Source: a virus
Direction: 5' to 3' (one strand)
Length of the DNA: 22,851 bases
IMG/VR virus record: IMGVR_UViG_3300005253_000083
Location: 461-23,311 of that record
Shown: piece after piece, positions 1-6,390 of the stretch
Layout: every line of letters starts with the position of its first letter
Numbering within the stretch: position 1 is the first letter of the stretch
Notes under the pieces: model-generated
What the model was told of the DNA's origin: nothing
Seen by the model: the letters and a program-made list of their open reading frames with translations, nothing else
Database searches by the model: none
Program-made: the position numbers and the translations under genes

Positions 1-1
1 T

Positions 2-1090
2 AATAAATATGGAGTACATTGGGTATATTTAGAAGCTGATGATGACGACGTTGCAGTAGTGTATGGTACTGGCAATTATACACTAGCAGAAGCAGAAGAT
101 GCACAACCACCGTCTGCTGTGCCGTTAGTTGTTGAAGCGGGGGGCATTCTTGCTGGAAAAATTATTATTAAAAAGAGTGCTGTTGCGTTTACACAAGTTG
201 AATCCGCATTTCAAACCAAGTTTGCTGGGTCTCTTGCAACGGATCATGCAGATTTAGTGAGCCTCGATTTTGCTTCTACGGGACACATAGGATTTCTGGC
301 TGAAGATGGCTCAGTTGCTTTAGCAGGAGCTTGGGACATGGGTTCTCAGATTCTCACCAACGTCAATATTGATAGTGGTGTAATTACAGGGATAACAGAC
401 CTAGCAATTGCAGACGGCGGTACAGGAGAAGGATCAGCGCAAGCAGCAATAGATTCTCTTTCTGCTGTGTCTGGTGCAACTAATGAGCATGTATTGACGA
501 AAGACACGGGCACTGGAAATGCAATTTTCAAGGTAGCCACGGGTGGAGATAATGATAAAGTAGGTATAGACTCCGGGGCTACCCCTGATTATATAGGTGC
601 TGCATCTAGTGATGGTGTGCTGCGGACAGGGGCTGGTATTATTTATACTGATGGTGGTAATTTTGTTACATTGTCGTCCGATTTGGTTGGAGACAATACA
701 GCCGGTAGAGTGATTAGATCGGTTCGTTTAACAATCCAGAATGGCACGAATGCAAATACTTTGAAATGCAGTCTGGTAGATACATGGAATGGTGATACTA
801 TTGGCGAAGTTGATAATATTGCCAAAGGAGCTACAACGAGTGGTTGGACTTTGAACGCAGGCGGGACAGTATTAACCATAGAAGCTGCTGGTTTGTCTGG
901 AAACGTACTTGCTGTGCTTGGGAGTATCCAAATAAATGCCAGTGGGAATAATACGCTACAGGTGGATTTCAGAATAACAGCTAATGATATAGTATTATCA
1001 ATGTATGATGGTACTAATGCACAAGATTTTACAATTCTTGTGGATACGGGATTGGTTGCATTTAATGTAATTTATATTACAGACGCATAA
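2..1090 (+). CDS. Tail fibre protein, 3' part (copy A, 5' end outside window)
   Basis: The frame is open from base 2 to the stop at 1088-1090 (362 residues visible); the real start lies upstream of the window. From its first codons it aligns with residue ~301 onward of the fibre gene that ends the window (shared NKYGVHWVYL, AQPPSA, AFTQVESAFQTKF and VGDNTAGRVIRS). Between the shared blocks it has roughly 75 extra residues, including ADGGTGEGSAQAAIDSL, a motif often seen in phage fibre stalks. The last ~130 residues, rich in Thr, Asn, Gly and Val, look like a beta-rich receptor-binding or trimerisation tip; that role is inferred. The stop is immediately followed by the gpL-like start at 1091, so fibre and tail-tip genes are probably co-transcribed. 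Confidence 0.75.
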   Translation, partial: NKYGVHWVYLEADDDDVAVVYGTGNYTLAEAEDAQPPSAVPLVVEAGGILAGKIIIKKSAVAFTQVESAFQTKFAGSLATDHADLVSLDFASTGHIGFLAEDGSVALAGAWDMGSQILTNVNIDSGVITGITDLAIADGGTGEGSAQAAIDSLSAVSGATNEHVLTKDTGTGNAIFKVATGGDNDKVGIDSGATPDYIGAASSDGVLRTGAGIIYTDGGNFVTLSSDLVGDNTAGRVIRSVRLTIQNGTNANTLKCSLVDTWNGDTIGEVDNIAKGATTSGWTLNAGGTVLTIEAAGLSGNVLAVLGSIQINASGNNTLQVDFRITANDIVLSMYDGTNAQDFTILVDTGLVAFNVIYITDA

Positions 1091-2146
1091 ATGATACATC
1101 AATGGAACGACACATCTGGTGTTATTTGGAAGAATACAAGTGGAGTCCGTTGGGCAGGCATAACAGCGGGGATTGCTTTTGGTAGTTATGAATTCGTGGC
1201 TACTGCTGTTGCGAAAAACTTTCAACTTGCTTCAGCCGCAGCCGCCTATGAATTTGTGGCGACAGCTAATGCCTTAAACCTGGCCCTCGCATCGGCTCAA
1301 GGTTCCTATGAATTTGCGGCAACATCCGCAGGCAGAATATTCTGTTTCGCTTCTGCATCCGGGTCTTACGAATTTGTGGCCATTGTTTCAGCGGAAAATT
1401 ACCAGTTTGCTTCGGCTCAAGGTTCATACGAATTCATAGCCTCTGCTTCCGCCCATAATTATCAATTAGCCTCTACCACAGGTGCTTATGAATTCGTGAC
1501 AACTGCTATTGCTGGAATTGGAATCCAGTTGATGCCACCGGAACTTCACGCATCAATCGTTGACCCTTACGCAGGTGGTGCCTGGATGTGGTTGGTAAGG
1601 ATACGCATCCCCGGCTATACTTCGTTGTACTATGCAAGGAACACTGAAAATATCACCTACGGGGGCAAGGTGTATATCAAGAACAATTTCAATGTCGGAC
1701 TTGCTGCATTGGTTGGTGATGGCTCTGTGCCTAGGTCGGGGCTTGTGATTACCCAGGACGCGGCCCATACTCTTGAAGATATAATCAATGCCACAGAAGG
1801 GGCTGGAACAGGTACAGTCAAAGTCATCAGAGCGCACGAAGATTTCCTGGATAAGTTCATCGTTGAGTTGGAACAGGAAAACCAAATATTAACAGGAAGC
1901 AGTGACGCTGACAAGGTTACATTTCAATTAGGGATGCCTAATCCATTATTGAGAAAAATCCCCTTGCGAAGATATTCAAGTAAGGTTTGTCCTTATGCGT
2001 TGCCTAGTTTGTTCAAGGGTGCTGAATGTCAGTACACGGGCCTGGACCCCACTTGCACTGGTAAGTTTGAAGATTGTTTCACCAAAGGCAATACTGTGAA
2101 TTGGGGTGGTGAGATCGGTCTTGACCCTGCGACCGCTAGATCATAA
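1091..2146 (+). CDS. Minor tail protein L-like (tail tip, predicted Fe-S site) with N-terminal repeat domain
   Basis: 351 residues. The C-terminal ~200 residues resemble lambda gpL, a tail-tip protein whose family binds an iron-sulfur cluster through four C-terminal cysteines. Four are present here: C300, C313, C322 and C329 (contexts KVCPYAL, GAECQY, PTCTGK, EDCFT). Lambda gpL is about 232 residues; the extra length is an N-terminal block (residues ~31-150) of five to six 20-residue repeats beginning (G/A)(S/A)YEF(V/A/I). The ATG directly follows the fibre stop. A J-like gene starts 11 nt downstream. In lambda, K and I lie between L and J; neither is seen here. The family call rests on the Cys pattern and gene order; the function of the repeats is unknown. 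Confidence 0.8.
   Translation: MIHQWNDTSGVIWKNTSGVRWAGITAGIAFGSYEFVATAVAKNFQLASAAAAYEFVATANALNLALASAQGSYEFAATSAGRIFCFASASGSYEFVAIVSAENYQFASAQGSYEFIASASAHNYQLASTTGAYEFVTTAIAGIGIQLMPPELHASIVDPYAGGAWMWLVRIRIPGYTSLYYARNTENITYGGKVYIKNNFNVGLAALVGDGSVPRSGLVITQDAAHTLEDIINATEGAGTGTVKVIRAHEDFLDKFIVELEQENQILTGSSDADKVTFQLGMPNPLLRKIPLRRYSSKVCPYALPSLFKGAECQYTGLDPTCTGKFEDCFTKGNTVNWGGEIGLDPATARS
1181..1540 (+). repeat. Tandem 60-bp coding repeats (20-residue YEF units) in gpL-like gene
   Basis: Six in-frame units start at 1181, 1241, 1301, 1361, 1421 and 1481, exactly 60 bases apart. Each begins with a form of GGTTCTTATGAATTYGTGGC, giving (G/A)(S/A)YEF(V/A/I)A followed by a looser Ala/Ser-rich half (typically NFQLAS or NYQFAS). 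The sixth unit keeps the YEFV start and then diverges into the gpL domain. Third-codon positions differ among units while the YEF core is kept, so the array appears old and under protein-level selection rather than freshly duplicated. Confidence 0.9.
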
Positions 2147-2157
2147 TAGGAGTAATT

Positions 2158-4995
2158 ATGTGGGCATTATTGTGGTTCCTATTTCTCTATGTTGTTGTAC
2201 CTGTCGGTTTGGGTTATCTCGGGGGAATGCTTTTAGCACCTGATGAACCTAAATCAATAGAACCGGCAGAAGGTACGGCTCAGAGTACCTCGTGGAACCC
2301 CCGCACAACTCAAAGTGAAGGATTGGCACGACCACGGGCCTACGGAAAGAATCTCCATCACGGTAACATTGTATCCAAGTGGACGGACGTGGATGGCAAT
2401 GATCGTGAAATCTTATACATGGTTGTCGAACATGGAGATGGTCCCACTATAGGAATAGGTTCAAATATCGTTTATCTGAACGACCAACCTGCGAGTAACT
2501 TTGGTGACGTGAACATACAAGAACGATTGGGTACGATGGACCAGACTGTGATGACCGGGTTTGAGAAAACCAAGTTGCAGTATAATATTGGAACTGAATT
2601 GGTTTACAATGAGGCTCAGACGTTCACTACCCCTAATGACTTTTTTGATGATATTGAATATATGGTGAGTTTCCCCAACGGGATATATAAGCGTCAAAAG
2701 GATGGCGACCGAAGATCAGCCCGTGTTGATTTACAAGTTCGGGTCCGGCCTGTGGGTGGAGCATGGAGTGATGAATCACCCCCTTCATTCGACCCTTACA
2801 ACACCGTAGAGCCGCTCTACTTCAATTTTAAGTTGTCCGATTATATGACCATCACCAAAGGTGTCCAGTATGAAATTGAGTTTACAAAGACAACCGTAGG
2901 TGGTGATCGGTACACCACTACCATGTCCTTGAGAAGCGTTCGGGAAATAGTTAATGTAGCTTTTGCCAGACCAGGCAAAGCACTAATTGGAATTAAAGCT
3001 GTTGCCACCGCTCAGTTGAGTGGTAATATTGATGTTAAGGTTATTAGAGAAGATAGAATTGTTAATGTCTTCAACGGGGCAACATGGAGTCTGGAATATT
3101 CCAACAACAGGGCCTGGGTAGCGTGGGACATTCTCACACAACCATCCATCTCAGGTAACGGCGGTGGTACGCCTTACGCTATCGAGCGATATGATGGGAT
3201 TGATCCGGCCTATATGGACGTGAATTTCTTTTATGCCTGGTCGTTGTTCGTTGAGGAAGAAATCTTAGACGGTTACGGGGGCACCGAAGCTCGTGCGGCT
3301 TGCAATATAATCGTTGACCAGTTCACAGATACATACTCGTTAGCCCAAAAAATTGCAACAGTGGGTCGGGCAAACATTTATTGGGCTGGGGACAAATTAA
3401 CCGGGTGGATCGACACTGTCGTCACAACACCCATAGACCTGGTCACGATGGACTCGATAATATTCAAGTCTTGGAAGAACAATTGGGCCGTCGTTTCTGA
3501 ATTAGTGGGGGTGGTTGAGATACTTTATCAAGATTCCCTACAGGGATATGAGAAAACCCCGGCAGAGTGGTCAAATGAAGATGCCGGGGGCTTCCGAAAT
3601 ATCTCCTCTTTGGAAGGAACGGGCATCAAGACTCGGGGGCCTGCGGTTCACTACGCCAAATATCTAATCACCCGTAATGAACTTATCAGAAACACAAATG
3701 AATTCAAAGTGGCCAAGGATGGATTTCGCTATTCTCTGGGCGACGTAATACGACTTCAATCTCGACCTGCTAATTGGGGCAAAGCATACCGCGTTATGTC
3801 TTCTACCGCCGACACCATCACGGTTGATCGTGATGTGACTGGCGACGTGACTGCCGGGGATGTCCTACATATCAGGAGTTATGATACTATTGCTGAACAG
3901 GTCATTACCGATACTTATGAAGTGGACTCCGTAGCAGGCAGTGTAATCACGGCGACCGTTGCTTGGGACGTAACACCTGTTAAAGGAAATCTGGTGGCTA
4001 CAGGCTCGGCAGGAGATGTGAAGCTGCGAAGAATAATCAAGTTACAAGCCACTACAGACAACTTCTTCAAGGTCACTGTCGAAACATACGACGCGAATTT
4101 GTTTAACGCAGATGATATTGATCCTAGTAATCCCAATGTGAATTATATCTGGCCAGGTGCTATACCGGGCATAGGCGATCCAGTTACGCGTGCCGACTTA
4201 GACGATCTTGTGGCCCAAATACTTCCTCCGCAACCAGATATTAACGTCCCGTGGCCTAGCAACCTCACATGGGCGGGGAGTGGAGGAGATACAGTAACCT
4301 GGTCTAAGACCGATGCAGATGATGACATCACGTTCCGATATGCTGGCACCACAAATATAATTGCTGCAGATTCAACAACAGATACTTATATTTATTGGAA
4401 TCCGTCAAGCCCAACAGTATTCTTAACTACCAATCTATTATCGACGGCTACATCGGCTGGTAACTGGTTGATGGCAATAAATGAAGCTGGTGTAGTATCA
4501 ACCCCTAACCCCCATCAAGTGATGCACGCTGGACTCTTGCAGGCAGGGACAATCACCGCAGCGTTTGCACAAATAGCTGATGCCGCAATTGTGACCGCGA
4601 AGATAAAAGACTTGGCAGTGGAGACACTGAAGATAAAAGATAACGCGGTTAACATCCCGGTTGGTGCCTATACAGAGAGCAACATAAATATTGTTACTGA
4701 TACAACTGTTCAGCAAATATCCATCACAACTGTTGGGGCATTTGTCTCTATTTGGTTTGGGGCAGTGGGCTACAATAATGGTGGGGCAACCAGTTACTCT
4801 GTGAAAATAGTGAGAGACACCACCACCATATATACTTCAGGGAGTGTCCCTTTCATTGCTGGGTCACCTTTTTCTTCTTTAATTACAGATTCCCCAGGAT
4901 CAGGTGCTCATACCTATTATCTAAAATTCACGAGAAATGCTGGTGACGCTTATGTTCGGAATCGATCTATGGTAGTCATGGAGGTTATAAAATGA
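2158..4995 (+). CDS. Tail tip attachment / host-specificity protein J-like
   Basis: 945 residues (lambda gpJ is 1132). The start is preceded by AGGAG at good spacing. The N-terminus has a hydrophobic stretch (residues ~1-27, LLWFLFLYVVVPVGLGYLGG) and then a Pro/Gly-containing block with RPRAYGKNLHHGNIV, the short 'proposed path' segment typical of J/TipJ proteins. The middle (~70-650) is consistent with hub domains. Residues ~780-830 carry TITAAFAQIADAAIVTAKIK, a stalk motif common in J C-termini. The final ~120 residues are probably a small beta-domain for receptor contact. From about 4300 the DNA becomes visibly more AT-rich, as expected for a swapped receptor-binding end. Its stop overlaps the next start (ATGA). 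Confidence 0.85.
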   Translation: MWALLWFLFLYVVVPVGLGYLGGMLLAPDEPKSIEPAEGTAQSTSWNPRTTQSEGLARPRAYGKNLHHGNIVSKWTDVDGNDREILYMVVEHGDGPTIGIGSNIVYLNDQPASNFGDVNIQERLGTMDQTVMTGFEKTKLQYNIGTELVYNEAQTFTTPNDFFDDIEYMVSFPNGIYKRQKDGDRRSARVDLQVRVRPVGGAWSDESPPSFDPYNTVEPLYFNFKLSDYMTITKGVQYEIEFTKTTVGGDRYTTTMSLRSVREIVNVAFARPGKALIGIKAVATAQLSGNIDVKVIREDRIVNVFNGATWSLEYSNNRAWVAWDILTQPSISGNGGGTPYAIERYDGIDPAYMDVNFFYAWSLFVEEEILDGYGGTEARAACNIIVDQFTDTYSLAQKIATVGRANIYWAGDKLTGWIDTVVTTPIDLVTMDSIIFKSWKNNWAVVSELVGVVEILYQDSLQGYEKTPAEWSNEDAGGFRNISSLEGTGIKTRGPAVHYAKYLITRNELIRNTNEFKVAKDGFRYSLGDVIRLQSRPANWGKAYRVMSSTADTITVDRDVTGDVTAGDVLHIRSYDTIAEQVITDTYEVDSVAGSVITATVAWDVTPVKGNLVATGSAGDVKLRRIIKLQATTDNFFKVTVETYDANLFNADDIDPSNPNVNYIWPGAIPGIGDPVTRADLDDLVAQILPPQPDINVPWPSNLTWAGSGGDTVTWSKTDADDDITFRYAGTTNIIAADSTTDTYIYWNPSSPTVFLTTNLLSTATSAGNWLMAINEAGVVSTPNPHQVMHAGLLQAGTITAAFAQIADAAIVTAKIKDLAVETLKIKDNAVNIPVGAYTESNINIVTDTTVQQISITTVGAFVSIWFGAVGYNNGGATSYSVKIVRDTTTIYTSGSVPFIAGSPFSSLITDSPGSGAHTYYLKFTRNAGDAYVRNRSMVVMEVIK

Positions 4996-5276
4996 AATTG
5001 ATTATACACGATGCCCAAGGCGCCATACTCAGGATTGTTACGTGCCCCGCGTCGATGGCTGATATTCAGGCTGGCACTGGAGAGTTTATATTAGAAGGTG
5101 ATGCTGACGACTTAAAGCATAAAATTATTAGGGGTCAAATTGTCAATAAAACATCAGAAGAGATTGAGCGTAATAATCCTGCACCCGCAACCGTGCTTGA
5201 TGAAGATAGACCGGCAAACATCACAAACAAACAGCTTCAAGGAATCCTTGATCGGCTAAATGAATTGGAGAAATAA
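4992..5276 (+). CDS. Hypothetical protein downstream of J (94 aa)
   Basis: Family not recognised. The ATG overlaps the J stop as ATGA, implying translational coupling. The first half has a small beta-rich pattern (MKLIIHD, ILRIVT, EFILEGD) and the end (residues ~78-94, NKQLQGILDRLNELEK) is an amphipathic, possibly coiled-coil helix. Small proteins directly after a tail-tip gene are often tail-associated or fibre-assembly factors, but nothing in the sequence decides this. The next gene overlaps its stop (TAATG), so J, this gene and the holin-like gene form one unit. Confidence 0.7.
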   Translation: MKLIIHDAQGAILRIVTCPASMADIQAGTGEFILEGDADDLKHKIIRGQIVNKTSEEIERNNPAPATVLDEDRPANITNKQLQGILDRLNELEK

Positions 5277-5455
5277 TGAGCAATGGATCAACACTTCGTG
5301 AGAGGATGGCCCGACTTGAAACCCTGGTAGAAGCACTCATCGAACATAATAAAGTCAAAGACCGTTGGATGCTGCGGATCGTCGGGAGCCTCGTCGTAGG
5401 AGTCATAATGTTGGCTTTGCCAGGCTGTATTCACCTATTTACCGGAACTGGGTAA
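5276..5455 (+). CDS. XhlA-like membrane protein, holin candidate (59 aa)
   Basis: The ATG overlaps the upstream stop (TAATG), with GGAG at 5267-5270. The protein starts with an amphipathic, charged helix (residues ~7-30, LRERMARLETLVEALIE), then a Lys/Arg-Trp junction (KDRWMLR) and one hydrophobic segment (residues ~34-55, IVGSLVVGVIMLALPG). This helix-plus-C-terminal-TM layout matches the haemolysin XhlA group of small phage membrane proteins, which assist or act as holins. Position after the tail genes also fits lysis. No endolysin is seen next to it. Similarity is by architecture only, so 'holin' is an inference. Confidence 0.65.
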   Translation: MSNGSTLRERMARLETLVEALIEHNKVKDRWMLRIVGSLVVGVIMLALPGCIHLFTGTG

Positions 5456-5684
5456 ACGGTTTATCGTCCCCGAGACCACCCTCAATAACAGGCCAAAAAC
5501 GCATGGGGTCCCATATCAAGGAAAATTTTAGGTGTAAAATAATATTTATTTTTTGGTTACCCCCTATTTATGAGTCAGGAATGAAGGTTGGGAGTTGTGT
5601 TGGGAGACCATTCCATGTTATATAGAGGACACTGTGTAGTTTTCTTATAGATTTTTCAAAGTTAAGGTTAAAGGAGATTAAACA
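5456..5684 (+). other. 229-bp non-coding gap, probable promoter region for the small-gene/replication block
   Basis: No convincing gene is seen. The middle is AT-rich (around 5520-5560). A weak sigma70-like pair is possible, TTGTGT at 5595-5600 and TATATA at 5619-5624, with an 18-nt spacer. The end holds a good ribosome site (AAGGAG, about 5670) for the next gene. The gap separates the tail/lysis genes from the small HTH genes, so a new transcript beginning here is plausible but unproven. Confidence 0.35.
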
Positions 5685-5876
5685 ATGGGTAATTTATTTA
5701 CGACAGGCCAAATTGCAGATGTGTTAAAGGAGCCACCTGACAGAATAATATATATCATTCGGCGAGACCGGATCAAGCCTGTTGACCGGATTGGTATATA
5801 TCGGCTTTTCAGTGCTATACAGGTGACTGAAATCAGGAAAGCGATGTACAACATCAGAATCCACAGACCAAGATAA
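5685..5876 (+). CDS. Small helix-turn-helix protein, MerR/excisionase-like (63 aa)
   Basis: AAGGAG precedes the ATG. The sequence reads as a compact winged-helix unit: LFTTGQIADVLKEPPDRIIYIIRRDRIKPV (written here across residues 4-33) pairs an N-terminal 'tool-box' helix, as in MerR/Xis-type proteins, with a basic recognition region, and IYRLFSAIQVTEIRKAM completes the wing and last helix. Such proteins act as transcription or recombination-directionality factors. No integrase is present in the window, so a regulatory role in the following small-gene/replication cluster seems more likely than excision. Target and partner are unknown. Confidence 0.7.
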   Translation: MGNLFTTGQIADVLKEPPDRIIYIIRRDRIKPVDRIGIYRLFSAIQVTEIRKAMYNIRIHRPR

Positions 5877-5887
5877 GGAGTCCTATA

Positions 5888-6013
5888 ATGACATCCACAC
5901 CGACACCATTACCTAAAAAGCCAGATAATTACACAGTGACTGAAATCCTCGTTGTCATAGTCGTCCTCTTCATCTTAGCGGCGATTATAATCCCTCAGTT
6001 TACCGAAGTATAA
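5888..6013 (+). CDS. Prepilin-N-terminus-like micro-protein (41 aa)
   Basis: A short ORF with a strong ribosome site (AAGGAG at 5875-5880, 7 nt before ATG). Residues 1-14 are polar with two Lys (K10, K11). Residue 15 onward reads YTVTEILVVIVVLFILAA, then IIIPQF, closely resembling the start of mature type IV pilins and type II secretion pseudopilins (FTLIE then a hydrophobic helix ending in AAIxIPxF). Counting Y15 as +1, the conserved Glu is at +5 (E19). The usual -1 Gly is Asn (N14) here, so processing by a prepilin peptidase is uncertain. The ORF stops right after the hydrophobic helix, with no pilin head domain. Role unknown; decoy, pilus interference or a plain membrane peptide are all possible. 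Confidence 0.7.
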   Translation: MTSTPTPLPKKPDNYTVTEILVVIVVLFILAAIIIPQFTEV

Positions 6014-6025
6014 GGAGCCCTTATA

Positions 6026-6283
6026 ATGGCAAATAATCACCGATCAGACAACCTGCCCGACACCAGAGGCATCTTATCAGGCCGTAGTAAACTCTCAGAA
6101 GAAGAGGTACTGGAGATTCGCCTCTTGTATGAGGTTGGGTCGTACACTCAACGTCAGCTTGCCCGTCTCTATGGTGTAACCCAAAAAATGATATGGGCCA
6201 TTGTCAACAAAAGAGCATGGGCACACCTGTGGGACGATTATGTTGAACCTGCGTGGCATTCGAGAAAGAAGGGGGCTGTATGA
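6026..6283 (+). CDS. Helix-turn-helix DNA-binding protein (85 aa)
   Basis: AAGGAG at the upstream stop (TAAGGAG, 6011-6017) serves this ATG. Residues ~22-66 (SKLSEEEVLEIRLLYEVG, TQRQLARLYGVTQKMIWAIV, NKRAW) form the HTH seen in small phage proteins and in domains attached to HNH endonucleases: a 'K-L-S/T-E-E' helix, 'Y-T-Q-R-Q-L-A' helix and a recognition helix after 'GVTQ'. No nuclease domain follows, so this is a stand-alone DNA-binding protein. The spacer before it (TAAGGAG-CCCT-TATAATG) nearly repeats the one before the previous gene. The stop overlaps the next start (ATGA). Confidence 0.75.
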   Translation: MANNHRSDNLPDTRGILSGRSKLSEEEVLEIRLLYEVGSYTQRQLARLYGVTQKMIWAIVNKRAWAHLWDDYVEPAWHSRKKGAV

Positions 6284-6390
6284 GAAAACCACAACGACGA
6301 CGCCCAAGGCGATCAAAGTGGGCCGCAAGCCGGGGCCACACAGAAGAGCGACCAGATACACCCTCCAAACGATCCTATCGGAGAGTATGA
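6280..6390 (+). CDS. Arg-rich micro-protein translationally coupled to primase (36 aa)
   Basis: An ORF that exactly fills the gap between the HTH gene and the primase gene. Its ATG overlaps the upstream stop (ATGA, 6280-6283) and its TGA overlaps the primase start (ATGA, 6387-6390). The peptide is very basic (opens MRKPQRRRPRRSK) with a second polar, charged half ending RSYRRV. The double ATGA overlap is strong evidence for real translation or at least for ribosome hand-off to the primase. It could bind nucleic acid or be a leader peptide; neither is shown. Confidence 0.5.
   Translation: MRKPQRRRPRRSKWAASRGHTEERPDTPSKRSYRRV

Noticed and set aside
1181-1540. Regularly spaced 60-bp repeats as a CRISPR array
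   Set aside because: Units are contiguous, coding, in frame and vary at third codon positions; there are no unique spacers between exact repeats.
5365-5625. 86-aa + strand ORF overlapping the holin-like gene
   Set aside because: No ribosome site at any start and no recognisable pattern; its first part is an alternative frame of the holin-like gene.
5685-5876. Excisionase of an integrated prophage
   Set aside because: The fold fits, but no integrase or attachment-site repeat is visible, so only a general HTH call is supported.
6201-6386. In-frame upstream extension of the primase gene (63 extra residues from ATG 6201)
   Set aside because: It overlaps the HTH gene and the 36-aa ORF, has low-complexity sequence (TTTTT) and no ribosome site. 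The ATG at 6387 has GGAG and an ATGA overlap.
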